A stretch of 64,000 bases of DNA from Microlunatus kandeliicorticis. Its GTDB lineage: Bacteria; Actinomycetota; Actinomycetes; Propionibacteriales; Propionibacteriaceae. The notes below the pieces were generated by a model. It had not been told where the DNA came from. It saw only the letters and a list, made by a program, of their open reading frames with translations, and searched no databases. Shown in pieces: positions 1-9,048 of this stretch. Each line of letters starts with the position of its first letter. The stretch's first letter is position 1. The stretch spans positions 620,001-684,000 of the forward strand of contig NZ_JACGWT010000002.1 of NCBI RefSeq assembly GCF_014137855.1. The letters are read 5' to 3'. A program made the translations under genes and the position numbers.

Positions 1-81
1 TGGCGGGGATCCCGAGCGTCCGCCCGCAGCCGCCCACCGCGGCGCGGTCGAGGGGCGCCGACCAGCGGAGGTAGGAGAGCG
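1..81. other. Upstream edge, possible 3' end of a preceding gene
   Basis: Two plus-strand frames stay open across these bases. One stops at 72-74 and another ends in a TGA at 83-85 that would overlap the ybaB start as ATGA. In actinobacteria dnaX usually precedes ybaB, so this may be the end of dnaX, but the visible residues are too few and too low in complexity to identify it. AGGAG at 73-77 is the ribosome binding site for ybaB. Confidence 0.3.
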
Positions 82-492
82 ATGACCAGCCAGCACCCGG
101 ACGACCGCCCCGAGCAGAACACCGGTTCGCCGGCCGTTCCGGGCCCGGAGTCCTACGGTCTGCCGGGGATGCCGACCGGCGGGATGCCCGACATGTCGGG
201 GATGCTCGCGCAGGTGCAGGCGATGCAGAGCCAGCTCGTCCAGGCCCAGCAGGAGCTGGCCGAGACCGAGCTCACCGGCTCCGCGGGCGGCGGACTGGTC
301 ACCGCCACCATCTCGGGCACCGGCGAGCTGCTCAACGTCACCATCGCGCCGCAGGCCTGCGACCCCGAGGACACCGAGTCGCTCGCCGACCTGGTGGTCG
401 CGGCCGTCCGGGACGCCAACACCAAGCAGCAGGCGGTCGCCGCCGCCAAGATGGGCCCGCTGGCCGGCGGGCTCGGCGGCCTGGGCTTCTGA
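82..492 (+). CDS. ybaB: YbaB/EbfC family nucleoid-associated protein
   Basis: 136 aa. The family forms small dimers that bind DNA and associate with the nucleoid; the gene commonly sits between dnaX and recR and is co-transcribed with recR, as here (34 bp gap). The first 35 residues are Pro/Gly-rich and probably disordered. A helical stretch around residues 41-63 rich in M, Q and L is followed by the beta core ([18 protein letters not shown]) and a second helix ([15 protein letters not shown]), the standard YbaB fold. It ends in a glycine-rich tail ([10 protein letters not shown]) typical of the family. The ATG start is preceded by AGGAG four bases upstream. Its role in recombination or gene regulation here is inferred only from the family. 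Confidence 0.93.
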   Translation: MTSQHPDDRPEQNTGSPAVPGPESYGLPGMPTGGMPDMSGMLAQVQAMQSQLVQAQQELAETELTGSAGGGLVTATISGTGELLNVTIAPQACDPEDTESLADLVVAAVRDANTKQQAVAAAKMGPLAGGLGGLGF

Positions 493-526
493 GCCCGACG
501 GCCCCCAATCCGACGAGGACGACGCG

Positions 527-1126
527 ATGTACGAAGGGCCGGTTCAGGACCTGATCGACGAGCTCGGGCGGCTGCCCGGGGTCGGGCCGAAGAGCGCCCA
601 GCGGATCGCCTTCCACATCCTCGCCACCGACGCGGCCGACATCACCCGGCTGTCCGACCTGCTCCGCGAGGTCAAGGAGCGGGTCAAGTTCTGCGAGGTC
701 TGCTTCAACGTCAGCGAGGACACCCGCTGCCGGATCTGCCGGGACCCGCGGCGCGACCCGACCGCCATCTGCGTGGTCGAGGAGTCCAAGGACGTGGTGG
801 CCATCGAGCGGACGCGCGAGTTCCGCGGCCGCTACCACGTGCTGGGCGGGGCGATCAGCCCGATCGACGGCATCGGCCCTGCCGACCTCAAGATCCGCGA
901 GCTCTGCGAGCGGCTCGCCGACGGCACGGTCACCGAGGTCATCCTGGCCACCGACCCCAACCTCGAGGGCGAGGCGACCGCCACCTATCTCAGCCGGTTG
1001 CTGCTCCCGATGGGCGTCCGGGTCAGCCGGCTGGCCAGCGGGCTGCCGGTCGGCGGCGACCTCGAGTACGCCGACGAGGTGACCCTGGGCCGGGCCTTCG
1101 AGGGACGGCGGTTCGTCGAGGCCTGA
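527..1126 (+). CDS. recR: Recombination mediator protein RecR
   Basis: 199 aa, normal family length. RecR works with RecO/RecF to load RecA onto gapped single-stranded DNA in the cytoplasm. In order: a helix-hairpin-helix ([17 protein letters not shown], residues 16-32), a zinc finger with Cys56, Cys59, Cys68 and Cys71, then a Toprim domain starting with [13 protein letters not shown] and containing the typical [16 protein letters not shown] segment. GAGGAC lies just upstream of the ATG. It is directly downstream of ybaB on the same strand, the classic ybaB-recR pair. Nothing unusual is visible. Confidence 0.97.
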   Translation: MYEGPVQDLIDELGRLPGVGPKSAQRIAFHILATDAADITRLSDLLREVKERVKFCEVCFNVSEDTRCRICRDPRRDPTAICVVEESKDVVAIERTREFRGRYHVLGGAISPIDGIGPADLKIRELCERLADGTVTEVILATDPNLEGEATATYLSRLLLPMGVRVSRLASGLPVGGDLEYADEVTLGRAFEGRRFVEA

Positions 1127-1156
1127 CGGCGACGGAGGTTGGGCTCCGGCCGGTGG

Positions 1157-1693
1157 TCAGCGGCTGACCAGCAGCTGGTGGTCCTCGTCCGCGTAGGCCT
1201 CGGCGACCATCCGCGAGCGCCGCGCCTGCAGCCAGACGCCGAGCACCCCGCCGTCGATGAGGAAGATCAGCATCGGCACCGCGAACAGCCGGGTCGACTG
1301 ACCCAGTGGCTCGTGCAGACCGACCACCGCGAGCAGCCCGCGGAGCAGCATCACGATCACGAACCCGGCCACCGTGCCGAAGACCCAGCCGAGCGCCGGG
1401 CTCGAGCTCCGGGTGGTCCGGCCGAGCAGCCAGCCCACCACCAGACCGAGCAGCGCACCGAGCACCGCCGACGACGGCAGCCCGTAGGCGGTGAAGTACA
1501 TCACCGAGGTGACCCACTCGGCCGGCTGCGGCATCAGCCCGATCGCCGCGGTGCCGCGGATCCCGTCGACGTTGACCTGCCAGACGATCAGGGCCAGCAG
1601 GTAGGTGAAGGTGCCGCAGAACCCGATCGCCGCTCCCGGGAGCGCGGCGAAGGTGCCGAAACCGACCACCCGCGGCGGCGTGGCGCTGCTCAT
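1157..1693 (-). CDS. Four-TM membrane protein, unknown function
   Basis: 178 aa from the ATG at 1693, which overlaps the TGA of the upstream oxidoreductase by four bases (ATGA) and so suggests translational coupling. An upstream in-frame start exists, but it would lie inside the oxidoreductase. Four hydrophobic stretches are visible (about residues 9-40, 64-91, 100-122 and 134-153), followed by a short cytoplasmic tail rich in charged residues (ARRSRMVAEAYADEDHQ). I do not recognise the family. It lies convergent to recR with a 30-bp gap. Confidence 0.7.
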   Translation of the reverse strand: MSSATPPRVVGFGTFAALPGAAIGFCGTFTYLLALIVWQVNVDGIRGTAAIGLMPQPAEWVTSVMYFTAYGLPSSAVLGALLGLVVGWLLGRTTRSSSPALGWVFGTVAGFVIVMLLRGLLAVVGLHEPLGQSTRLFAVPMLIFLIDGGVLGVWLQARRSRMVAEAYADEDHQLLVSR

Positions 1694-2691
1694 GCGAGCG
1701 GTGTGGGGTCTTCGCGGTGCTGCACCCCCAATTTCTCGCACGCCTCGTTGAGAACTTCCTGAACCACGACGGTGTCGTCCAGCGGCATCACGGCGCTCTC
1801 GGTCCGTCCGGCGGCCAGGCACGCCCCGACCTCGAGGAACTCGTGGCTGTAGCCGGTGCCGAGCGGCGGAGCCTCGATGGTCTCGGGGTCGTGGCCACGG
1901 CGGTGCAGCACGATCGCCCGCGGGTGGTGGAACCGGGGCAGGACGTCGATCCAGCCGGCGGTGCCCTGGATCCGCGCCGCCCCGGGCGTCTGGCCGCGGA
2001 GCGAGATCAGCAGCGACGCGGCCCGGCCGTCCGCGTACCCCAGCAGCAGCCCGGCCTCGGCGTCGACACCCGTCGGGGCCAGCGAGCCGGTCACCGCCAC
2101 GGTGTCGGGGTCGCCGAGGACGTGCTGGGCCAGCGACACCACGTAGACCCCGAGGTCGAGCATCGCGCCACCGCCCTGGGCTGGGTCGAACAGCCGGTCG
2201 TCGGGGTCGTAGGGACGGTCCACGCCGAGATCGGCCTGCACCTGCCGGACCTCACCGATCGCTCCGTCCGCGATCAGCTCGCGAGCCCGGACGACGGCCG
2301 GCTGGAACCGGGTCCACATCGCCTCCATCGCGAACACCCCGAGCGAGCGGGACAGGTCGCGGATCCGCCGGGCGCCGGCGACGGTGGCGGTGAAGGTCTT
2401 CTCGACCAGGATCGCCTTGCCGGCGCGCAACGCGGCCTCGGCGACGACCAGGTGCTGGGGGTGCGGGGTCGCCAGATAGAGCGCGTCGACGACGTCGGAC
2501 TCGACCAGCTCGCGGTAGGAGCCGAAGGCGTGCGGGACGTCGTGCTCGGCGGCGAAGGCCCGCGCCCGGTCGATCGACCGCGAGGCCACCGCAGCCAGCT
2601 CGGCGTCGGGGAGCAGCGGGAAGTCGCCCACCACCTTGGCCGCGATCCGGCCCGGCCCGACGATGCCCCAGCGGACGGTCTGCGCGCTCAC
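1690..2691 (-). CDS. Gfo/Idh/MocA family NAD(P)-dependent oxidoreductase
   Basis: 333 aa, typical for the family. The N-terminal Rossmann fold begins VRWGIVGPGRIAAKVV. Further on are the ATPHPQH segment after strand 4 and LVEKTFTAT, the equivalent of the conserved EKP lysine motif that contributes to catalysis in this family. The C-terminal half (MLDLGVYVVSLAQHVLG onward) is the usual alpha/beta substrate domain. The overall pattern resembles trans-1,2-dihydrobenzene-1,2-diol dehydrogenase-like members, but the substrate cannot be inferred. Its stop overlaps the start of the downstream membrane protein, so the two probably form an operon. Confidence 0.9.
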   Translation of the reverse strand: MSAQTVRWGIVGPGRIAAKVVGDFPLLPDAELAAVASRSIDRARAFAAEHDVPHAFGSYRELVESDVVDALYLATPHPQHLVVAEAALRAGKAILVEKTFTATVAGARRIRDLSRSLGVFAMEAMWTRFQPAVVRARELIADGAIGEVRQVQADLGVDRPYDPDDRLFDPAQGGGAMLDLGVYVVSLAQHVLGDPDTVAVTGSLAPTGVDAEAGLLLGYADGRAASLLISLRGQTPGAARIQGTAGWIDVLPRFHHPRAIVLHRRGHDPETIEAPPLGTGYSHEFLEVGACLAAGRTESAVMPLDDTVVVQEVLNEACEKLGVQHREDPTPLA

Positions 2692-2734
2692 CGGCTCAGC
2701 GTAGGGCGGGACGGTCGGGCCCGGGGCCGTCCGG

Positions 2735-3178
2735 TCAGCGGCGGCGGCCCTGCCGGTAGCGGCCGAACCCGCCGGTGATGAACATCGGGATGAAGATCAG
2801 CCACCACAGGTTCCACTGGTTGGTGGCGAACAGGATGATCAAGGTCGCGGGCCAGGCGACGGCGGCGATGGTGGCCAGCACCGCCTCGTAGCCACGTCCC
2901 GGAGCTGCGGGGACGGCGTTCGGACGGACCGCGGGGGTCGCGGCCCAGGTCGGTGCCGGCGGCGGCGTCGCGGGCTGGGGCCGGGACGGCCGGGGTTCGG
3001 GCAGGTCGACGAACAACGGATCGAGGTCGGCCTGCACCTTGGCGGCCAGCGCGGCGGTGATCCGCTCGTCGAACTCGTCCTGGGTCAGCCTGCCCTGGGC
3101 CATGTGCTCCTGCAGGCACTCGACGGCGCGGTCTCGCTCGGCGTCGCCGATCCGTTGCGGAACAGGCTGGTCGGTCAC
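2735..3178 (-). CDS. DUF1707 domain membrane protein
   Basis: 147 aa using the GTG at 3178. The DUF1707 signature begins a few residues later ([19 protein letters not shown], then [16 protein letters not shown]), close to the N terminus as is normal for the family. A Pro/Ala-rich linker (about residues 55-90) leads to two hydrophobic segments near the C terminus and a basic tail ([10 protein letters not shown]). DUF1707 proteins are common small actinobacterial membrane-linked proteins of unknown role. A longer reading from 3220 is possible but would add unconserved residues. It is divergent from aspartate kinase across about 200 bp. Confidence 0.82.
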   Translation of the reverse strand: MTDQPVPQRIGDAERDRAVECLQEHMAQGRLTQDEFDERITAALAAKVQADLDPLFVDLPEPRPSRPQPATPPPAPTWAATPAVRPNAVPAAPGRGYEAVLATIAAVAWPATLIILFATNQWNLWWLIFIPMFITGGFGRYRQGRRR

Positions 3179-3380
3179 GATTTCAGTATGGCGCGGTGCC
3201 GGGCCGGTCCCAGGTGGCATCTGTCACGTCCTGTGCCCCAGCCGTGCGCGCGACCCGGCTGCCCCTGAAGCGGCTAAGACGTTCGGCTCGCGCGCCGCGC
3301 TGCGCCGTAGAGTTGCCCCGCCGGTGCCGTCCGCGGCCCGGGTCCAGCCAGTGGCGATGCGGAGGGGTGTGGCAGACGAC

Positions 3381-4646
3381 GTGAGTCGCGTGGTCCAGAA
3401 GTACGGAGGGTCCTCGGTCGCCGACGCGGACAGCATCAAGCGGGTCGCCAAGCGGATCGCCGCCACCAGGGCCGAGGGCCACGAGGTGGTGGTGGTGATC
3501 TCGGCGATGGGGGACACCACCGACGACCTGATGGACCTGGCTCTCCGGGTCTCCCCGCAGCCGCCACCGCGCGAGCTCGACATGCTGCTCACGGCCGGCG
3601 AGCGGATGAGCGCCGCGCTGCTGGCCATGGCCATCGCCGACCAGGGGATGACCGCCCGGTCGTTCACCGGGTCGCAGGCCGGGGTGATCACCACCGGCAC
3701 CCACGGCAACGCGCGGATCATCGACATCACCCCGGGCCGGATCGTCTCCGCGCTGGAGGCGGGCGACATCGTCATCGTGGCCGGTTTCCAGGGCGTCGCG
3801 CAGGACACCAAGGACATCACCACGCTCGGCCGCGGCGCCTCCGACACCACCGCGGTGGCGCTCGCCGCCGCGATGGACGCCGACTACTGCGAGATCTACA
3901 CCGACGTCGACGGGGTGTTCACCGCCGACCCGCGGATCGCGCCGAACGCCCGCCGGATCCCGAGCATCAGCTACGAGGAGATGCTCGAGATGGCGGCCTG
4001 CGGGGCCAAGATCCTGCACCTGCGCTGCGTCGAGTACGCGCGCCGCGAGAACGTGGCCGTCCACGTCCGCTCGTCGTTCTCCACCAAGGACGGCACCTGG
4101 GTCAAGGAACTCGAGAAAGGGACCGCGATGGAACAGGCGATCATCTCCGGGGTCGCGCACGACCGCGGCGAGGCCAAGATCACGATCGTCGGCGTCCCCG
4201 ACCGGATCGGCGAGGCGGCCCGGATCTTCGAGGCGATCGCCGCGATCGACGTCAACATCGACATGATCGTCCAGAACGTCTCCGCGGTGTCCACCGGCCG
4301 CACCGACATCTCCTTCACCCTGCCCAAGACCGACGGCCAGAAGGCGATCGACAAGCTGCGCGCGCTCAAGGACTCGGTGGGCTTCGACACCCTGCTCTAC
4401 GACGACCAGATCGGCAAGGTGTCGGTGATCGGGGTCGGGATGCGCTCCCACCCCGGCGTCACCGCCAAGTTCTTCTCCGCGCTGGCCGAGGCCGAGGTCA
4501 ACCTCGAGATGATCTCCACCTCGGAGATCCGGATCTCGGTGGTGGTCGACGAGGCCGACGTGGACCGTGCCGTGCGGGCTGCGCACACCGCGTTCGGGCT
4601 GGACAGCTCCGAGCAGGCCGTGGTCTACGCCGGCACCGGCCGCTGA
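3381..4646 (+). CDS. lysC: Aspartate kinase (alpha subunit reading)
   Basis: 421 aa. It phosphorylates L-aspartate as the first step to lysine, threonine, methionine and diaminopimelate. The N-terminal kinase domain opens with [17 protein letters not shown] and contains the [15 protein letters not shown] and [15 protein letters not shown] motifs. The C-terminal third holds two ACT domains ([18 protein letters not shown] and [20 protein letters not shown]) that bind lysine/threonine for feedback control. I chose the GTG at 3381, preceded by GGAGGGG at 3361-3367; GTG 3369 and ATG 3357 are alternatives. Unlike many actinobacteria, asd does not follow; a small membrane protein does. Confidence 0.97.
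   Translation: MSRVVQKYGGSSVADADSIKRVAKRIAATRAEGHEVVVVISAMGDTTDDLMDLALRVSPQPPPRELDMLLTAGERMSAALLAMAIADQGMTARSFTGSQAGVITTGTHGNARIIDITPGRIVSALEAGDIVIVAGFQGVAQDTKDITTLGRGASDTTAVALAAAMDADYCEIYTDVDGVFTADPRIAPNARRIPSISYEEMLEMAACGAKILHLRCVEYARRENVAVHVRSSFSTKDGTWVKELEKGTAMEQAIISGVAHDRGEAKITIVGVPDRIGEAARIFEAIAAIDVNIDMIVQNVSAVSTGRTDISFTLPKTDGQKAIDKLRALKDSVGFDTLLYDDQIGKVSVIGVGMRSHPGVTAKFFSALAEAEVNLEMISTSEIRISVVVDEADVDRAVRAAHTAFGLDSSEQAVVYAGTGR
4116..4130 (+). promoter_or_regulatory. Internal ribosome binding site and start for aspartokinase beta subunit
   Basis: Inside lysC, AAAGGGA at 4116-4122 is followed by an ATG at 4128-4130 that opens [17 protein letters not shown]. Translation from here gives 172 aa containing only the ACT domains. 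In Corynebacterium glutamicum the aspartokinase beta subunit is made the same way from an internal in-frame start of the same size. The site is seen in the sequence; its use is inferred. Confidence 0.7.
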
Positions 4647-4647
4647 C

Positions 4648-4998
4648 GTGCTGTCGTCGCTGCTGACGGCGCTGGTGGCCCTGGCCGGTCCTGTCGTGGT
4701 GCTGGTGCTGGTGATCACCCGGGCCCACGGTCGCGCCCGCAGTCTGGGCATCACCGGCGCCGTCCTGCTGCTGGTCAGTGGCCTCGTGCAAGTGACCGTG
4801 AGCCGGCTGCTCCCGTTCATCACCCAGCAGCTGAACCTCCCGATCAGCACCTACGGCCTGCTGCTGGTGCCCGGGTCGCTGCTCTCGGTGGCCGGCGTCA
4901 TCCTGCTCGGCGCGGCGATCGCGGCGGCCTTCCCGCGCCGCGGCCCGTCCCAGGGCTACCCCGGCGGTCCCGGCGGACCGGCCGGCTTCACTCGCTGA
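4648..4998 (+). CDS. Small three-TM membrane protein
   Basis: 116 aa from the GTG at 4648, one base after the lysC stop, so it is probably translated from the lysC message. There are three hydrophobic segments (about residues 1-23, 31-52 and 68-92) and a Pro/Gly-rich cytoplasmic tail ([15 protein letters not shown]). No family is recognised. The last 11 bases overlap the 3' end of the convergent scoB gene. Confidence 0.65.
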   Translation: MLSSLLTALVALAGPVVVLVLVITRAHGRARSLGITGAVLLLVSGLVQVTVSRLLPFITQQLNLPISTYGLLLVPGSLLSVAGVILLGAAIAAAFPRRGPSQGYPGGPGGPAGFTR

Positions 4999-5620
4999 GC
5001 AGTTCGGGCTCGGTCTTCGCGCGCACCTCGTCGGGCTCGACCCCGGGCGCGCACTCGACCAACCGCAGGCCGTCCGGCGTCACGTCGATCACTGCCAGAT
5101 CGGTGATCACCCGCTGCACCACACCGCGCCCGGTATAGGGCAGCGAGCACGTGCGGACCAGCTTGTACGAGCCGTCCTTGGCGACGTGCTCCATCAGCAC
5201 GATCACCCGGCGGGCGCCGTGCACTAGGTCCATCGCCCCGCCCATCCCCTTGATCATCTTGCCGGGGATGGTCCAGTTGGCGATGTCGCCGTGCTCGGAC
5301 ACCTGCATCGCGCCGAGGATCGCCGCGTCGATCTTGCCGCCGCGGATCATCCCGAACGAGGTGGCCGAGTCGAAGAACGAGGCCCCGGGGCGGACGGTCA
5401 CCGTCTCCTTGCCGGCGTTGATCAGATCGGGGTCCTGGTCGCCCTCCCAGGGATAGGGGCCCACGCCCAGCAACCCGTTCTCGGACTGCAGCACCAGCTC
5501 GACGTCCTCGGCGACGTAGTTGGGCACCAGCGTCGGAAGTCCGATGCCCAGGTTGACGTAGCTCCCGTCGGTCAGCTCGGCGGCCGCGCGAGCGGCCATC
5601 TGCTCGCGGCTCCAGCTCAT
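4988..5620 (-). CDS. scoB: 3-oxoacid CoA-transferase subunit B
   Basis: 210 aa, normal length. With subunit A it moves CoA from succinyl-CoA (or a related donor) to acetoacetate or 3-oxoadipate. The motif [14 protein letters not shown] carries the catalytic glutamate that forms the acyl-glutamyl intermediate in class I CoA transferases. [15 protein letters not shown] and [13 protein letters not shown] are further family signatures. The ATG overlaps the subunit A stop by four bases. The sequence cannot separate ketone-body use (Sco) from 3-oxoadipate use (PcaJ), since no aromatic-degradation genes are nearby. Confidence 0.93.
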   Translation of the reverse strand: MSWSREQMAARAAAELTDGSYVNLGIGLPTLVPNYVAEDVELVLQSENGLLGVGPYPWEGDQDPDLINAGKETVTVRPGASFFDSATSFGMIRGGKIDAAILGAMQVSEHGDIANWTIPGKMIKGMGGAMDLVHGARRVIVLMEHVAKDGSYKLVRTCSLPYTGRGVVQRVITDLAVIDVTPDGLRLVECAPGVEPDEVRAKTEPELLSE

Positions 5621-6435
5621 CGGTCCCCTCCGGACTGCTGCGCGCTCCCGGTGTCCGGACGCGGGCGGACGGTGGTCCGCTCGATCCGCTTGTCGGCGGC
5701 CTGCTCGGGCGTCAGCGGCACCACCCGGTGGACGAAGACCCCAGGGGTGTGGACGTGCTCGGGATCGAGCTCACCGGGTTCGACCAGCTCCTCGACCTCG
5801 GCGACCGTGATCCGCCCGGCCATCGCAGCCAGGGGGTTGAAGTTCTGCGCCGACCGTCGGTAGACCAGGTTGCCGTGCCGGTCGCCCCGCCAGGCCCGGA
5901 CCAGCCCGTAGTCGGCGACGATCGCCCGCTCCAGCACGAAGGTCTGCTCGCCCTCGGCGGTGGCGAAGGTGCGGGTCTCCTTGGCCGGCGAGGCGACCAG
6001 CACGGCGCCGTCGGGCCCGTAGCGCCAGGGCAGGCCGCCGTCGGCGACCTGGGTGCCGACGCCGGTGGCGGTGTAGAAAGCCGGGATGCCTGCTCCGCCG
6101 GCCCGGAGCCGTTCGGCCAGCGTGCCCTGCGGGGTGAGCTCGACCTCGAGCTCGCCCTCGAGATAGCGGCGCGCGAACTCCTTGTTCTCCCCGACGTAGG
6201 AAGCGACGACCCGGCGGATCCGGCCGGCCTCGAGCAGCCGGCCGAGGCCCCAGCCGTCGATCCCGCAGTTGTTCGACACCACCTCGAGGTCGCGGGCCTC
6301 CTGACCGATCAGCGCCTCGATGAGCACGCTGGGGATCCCGCACAACCCGAAGCCGCCGACCGCGAGCGAGGCCCCGTCGGGGACGTCGGCGAGGGCCGCG
6401 GCGGCGTCGCTGACCACTTTGTCCACGTCGCGCAC
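5617..6435 (-). CDS. scoA: 3-oxoacid CoA-transferase subunit A
   Basis: 272 aa, somewhat longer than the usual 230-250 because of a basic, probably disordered C-terminal extension of about 25 residues ([18 protein letters not shown]). The CoA-binding motif [16 protein letters not shown] lies near residue 28, and [16 protein letters not shown] and SYVGENKEF follow as in other A subunits. The GTG at 6433-6435 begins [15 protein letters not shown]. It is the first gene of a two-gene operon with scoB. The 450 bp upstream is gene-free and contains a large inverted repeat. Confidence 0.93.
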   Translation of the reverse strand: MRDVDKVVSDAAAALADVPDGASLAVGGFGLCGIPSVLIEALIGQEARDLEVVSNNCGIDGWGLGRLLEAGRIRRVVASYVGENKEFARRYLEGELEVELTPQGTLAERLRAGGAGIPAFYTATGVGTQVADGGLPWRYGPDGAVLVASPAKETRTFATAEGEQTFVLERAIVADYGLVRAWRGDRHGNLVYRRSAQNFNPLAAMAGRITVAEVEELVEPGELDPEHVHTPGVFVHRVVPLTPEQAADKRIERTTVRPRPDTGSAQQSGGDR

Positions 6436-6572
6436 TGTAATGCGGCAGGTCCGGTCGGGCGCCGCCGAGACCGCGGTCGCCGGTGGCGGGCGGGGAGCCT
6501 CAGGCGCCGTTTACAGCCCTTACCGAAATCCGTCGAAACCCGCCCGCCGACCGCGCATCTGTGCCACGATGG

Positions 6573-6670
6573 CGGACGAGCAGGTGATCGGGGGCTCACA
6601 CCACCGGCGCAACCCGCTCGTGCGCGGTGCGCACGTGCGTCGGGGTCCTCAGCCTGCACCTGCTCGTCCG
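6573..6670. ncRNA. Candidate structured RNA with a 14-bp closing stem
   Basis: Bases 6573-6586 (CGGACGAGCAGGTG) pair perfectly with 6657-6670. Inside, GGCT (6593-6596) pairs with AGCC (6651-6654), and 6602-6611 pairs with 6621-6629 around a nine-base loop with one bulged G. This nested arrangement is unlikely by chance even at this GC content. I do not recognise a known family: it lacks the SRP RNA apical motif and I see no 6C, tmRNA or c-di-AMP riboswitch signature. The strand is undecided. On plus it would be an independent RNA followed by two hairpins; on minus it would lie in the scoA leader. Confidence 0.4.
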
Positions 6671-6720
6671 GAGGTTCGCGTCCGGTGGCGATCACGCCCC
6701 CCGGATCTCCCGACCCGGGT

Positions 6721-6768
6721 CCGGCACCGCCGTCCAGCGACGGTGCCGGACCCTCGGGCCGAGCCCGA
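6721..6768. terminator. Two adjacent perfect hairpins
   Basis: CCGGCACCG (6721-6729) pairs with CGGTGCCGG (6741-6749), and TCGGGC (6754-6759) pairs with GCCCGA (6763-6768) across a three-base loop. They lie 50-100 bases past the candidate RNA on the plus strand and could end it. They lack a T-run, which is common in high-GC actinobacterial terminators. Confidence 0.35.
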
Positions 6769-6886
6769 CCGACTGGCTCCGACCGGGGTTGTCGACCGGG
6801 GGACGGTCGCATCGGAGCCACGGGATGGTGGGTGTCACCCCGCGGTCAAGACCTGGCGGACGCTCCGGCGAGCGTTCCGGGTGTCC

Positions 6887-7714
6887 TCAGCGGTGGTAGT
6901 GCGCCGCCCAGGCGATCTGGACCTCGCTGCTGGCCGGCGTGAGCGCGTTGGGGACGCCACCGGGCACCGTCTCGTACTGCCGGGCGCTCCCGTTCGGGTC
7001 GAACGCGCCGGTCTGGAAGCCGAGCCACATCTTCTTGGTGGTGACCGGCACGTCGGTCAGCACGCCGGAGACCCGGTTGCCGTCGATCGTGAAGATCATC
7101 TGGTTGTCACCGAAGATCACGCCGTACGTGTGCCACTGGTGGGTGTCCACGTACTGCTTGCTCATCTTCTGGTTGTTGTTCGCGCCGTAGTGGTAGAAGC
7201 TGCCGACCGTGCCGTTGACCCGCCCCTCGGCGATGTCGACCTCGGGAGGCCAGCTGCCGTCGGCGGGGTAGAGCAGGAAGGCGTAGCCGATCCCGGTGGC
7301 GCGCGGCATCTTCGCCCGCACCTCCCACTTGCCGCCCGAGGCGGCGAAGCTGCGGCCGCTGCTGATGCCGGCCGCCGACCAGGCCCCGTTCGTGTAGCGG
7401 GTCCGCAGGGCGAGGACGCCGTCGTGGGTGTAGGCGTTCTCCGGCTTGTAGACACCCATCGCGCCGTGGCCGACGGGCTGGTAGCCGAACCCGTAGCGGC
7501 CCCACTGGGCGCTGCTGAGCGGGCCGTTGAAGTCGGCGTGCCAGTCGCGCTTCCAGGTGGCGTTGGCCAGGGCGGTGGCGGAGGAGGGGATGACGGCGGC
7601 GTTGCTGTCCGTGACCGCCTGGGAGGGGACGGCCGTGGTGAGGGTGATCGCTGCGGCTGAGGTCACCGCAGCCAGGCTGTAAGCCTTGACTGAGGATTTC
7701 TTAGGGAGGAGCAC
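6887..7714 (-). CDS. Secreted glycoside hydrolase family 16 protein
   Basis: 275 aa from a GTG at 7714. The start is uncertain: I chose it because KK followed by the hydrophobic stretch AYSLAAVTSAAAITLTTAV and a PSQA cleavage region forms a signal peptide at the N terminus; an in-frame ATG at 7807 would add about 30 unlikely residues. The GH16 active-site pattern E-x-D-x-x-E is present as EVDIAEGR within WPPEVDIAEGRVNGTVGSF, and HTYGVIFGDNQMIFTIDGN is the usual following strand. The enzyme should cut beta-1,3 or beta-1,3/1,4 glucans or related polymers outside the cell. It is divergent from the hut-linked amidohydrolase. Confidence 0.88.
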   Translation of the reverse strand: MLLPKKSSVKAYSLAAVTSAAAITLTTAVPSQAVTDSNAAVIPSSATALANATWKRDWHADFNGPLSSAQWGRYGFGYQPVGHGAMGVYKPENAYTHDGVLALRTRYTNGAWSAAGISSGRSFAASGGKWEVRAKMPRATGIGYAFLLYPADGSWPPEVDIAEGRVNGTVGSFYHYGANNNQKMSKQYVDTHQWHTYGVIFGDNQMIFTIDGNRVSGVLTDVPVTTKKMWLGFQTGAFDPNGSARQYETVPGGVPNALTPASSEVQIAWAAHYHR

Positions 7715-7848
7715 GGGAGGAGCATGGCATAGACCATCTACACGCGTGAAATCCCCGGGATCGATCGTTGAGCAATGAATCAGCTGAGAATCCCTCAACC
7801 GCCGCACGGCCGGGACCGACGACCGCCGGTGCGTGCCAGACTCTCGAC

Positions 7849-9048
7849 GTGCCGTTCGACCCGCTCTGGCAGTCCCTCGAGGAGATCGGACGGGCGTCGG
7901 CCGGCGGCTACCGGCGGTTCGCCTGGACCCCCGAGGACGCGGCGCTCCGCGAGTGGTTCACCGCGCAGGCGACCGACCGCGGGCTGGCGGTCGAGCCCGA
8001 CCGGGCCGGCAACCTCTGGGCCTGGTGGGGTGACCCGGACGACGCGCTCCGCCACGGACGGCCCGGCGTGGCCGTCGGCTCGCACCTGGACTCGGTGCCC
8101 GACGGCGGTGCCTTCGACGGACCGCTCGGGGTGGTGTCGGCGTTCGCCGCGCTCGACCTGCTGCAGGGGCGCGGGTTCCGGCCCGCCCGTCCGGTCGCGG
8201 TGGCCTGTTTCGGTGACGAGGAGGGCGCCCGGTTCGGTGTCGCCTGCGCCGGGTCGCGCGTGCTCACCGGGGTGCTCACCGCCGACCGGGCCCTCGCGCT
8301 GACCGACGCCGACGGGGTCACCCTGGCCGACGCGCTGACCCGGGCCGGGCAGGACCCGGCCGGCTGGGGGCCGGACCCGGTCGCGCTGGGCCGGATCTCC
8401 TGTCTGGTGGAGCTGCACGTCGAGCAGGGTCGCGGTCTGGTCGATCTGGGACGGCCGCTGGGGCTCGGGTCGCGGATCTGGCCGCACGGCCGGTGGCGGT
8501 TCGACCTGCACGGTCGCGCGGACCACGCCGGAACCACCCGGTTGGTCGACCGGCGGGACCCGATGCTCACGCTGGCCGTGGTCGTGCAGCGGATCCGGGC
8601 GCTGGCCGAGCGGCACGCGGTGCTGGCCACCTGCGGCAAGGTGCGCGTCGAGCCCAACGGCGTCAACGCCATCCCTTCCCGGGTCACCGGGTGGCTGGAC
8701 TGCCGCGGCGACGACCCCGAGGCCGTCCGGACGCTGGTGGCCGAGCTCGGCGCCGAGGTCGCCGAGCTGGGGGGCGAGCTGTGCGAGGAGTCCTGGACGC
8801 CACCGACGCCGTTCGACCCGGGGCTGACCGCCCGGCTCGCCCGGGTGCTCGACGACCCGCCGGTGCTGCCGACCGGGGCCGGTCACGACTCCGGGATCCT
8901 CGCCCAGGCAGGGATCCCGACCGCGATGATCTTCGTCCGCAACCCGACCGGCGTCTCGCACGCTCCCGACGAGCGGGCCGAGCCCGACGACTGCCGGACC
9001 GGGGTGGCCGCGCTGGCCGACGTCCTGGCCGAGCTGGCCGGCACGTGA
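7849..9048 (+). CDS. M20 family amidohydrolase (allantoate/N-carbamoyl amino acid hydrolase-like)
   Basis: 399 aa from the GTG at 7849; an in-frame TTG at 7768 would add a 27-residue unconserved leader. The M20 metal-binding pattern is intact: VGSHLDSVPDGGAFDG (His79, Asp90), CFGDEEGARFG, ELHVEQGRGL, the dimer-domain motif RADHAGTT, and GVSHAPDE near the C terminus. By sequence it resembles allantoate amidohydrolase or N-carbamoyl-L-amino acid hydrolase. It is the first gene of a tight operon with hutF and hutI (GTGA overlap with hutF). It may therefore hydrolyse N-formylglutamate, the product of HutF, in place of HutG; that role is inferred from context only. Confidence 0.9.
   Translation: MPFDPLWQSLEEIGRASAGGYRRFAWTPEDAALREWFTAQATDRGLAVEPDRAGNLWAWWGDPDDALRHGRPGVAVGSHLDSVPDGGAFDGPLGVVSAFAALDLLQGRGFRPARPVAVACFGDEEGARFGVACAGSRVLTGVLTADRALALTDADGVTLADALTRAGQDPAGWGPDPVALGRISCLVELHVEQGRGLVDLGRPLGLGSRIWPHGRWRFDLHGRADHAGTTRLVDRRDPMLTLAVVVQRIRALAERHAVLATCGKVRVEPNGVNAIPSRVTGWLDCRGDDPEAVRTLVAELGAEVAELGGELCEESWTPPTPFDPGLTARLARVLDDPPVLPTGAGHDSGILAQAGIPTAMIFVRNPTGVSHAPDERAEPDDCRTGVAALADVLAELAGT

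Larger units (their letters stand above)
6436..6886. other. Gene-free gap upstream of scoA
   Basis: No convincing protein gene lies in these 451 bases: the open frames have no codon structure resembling a known family. The gap holds a 14-bp long-range inverted repeat (6573-6586 with 6657-6670) enclosing a further hairpin, and two perfect short hairpins at 6721-6749 and 6754-6768, described separately. An imperfect hairpin at 6858-6878 sits just past the GH16 stop. Confidence 0.6.

Noticed and set aside
6309-6821. 170-residue minus-strand frame in the scoA upstream gap
   Set aside because: Pro/Arg-rich, overlaps scoA out of frame and crosses the candidate RNA stems; no ribosome binding site.
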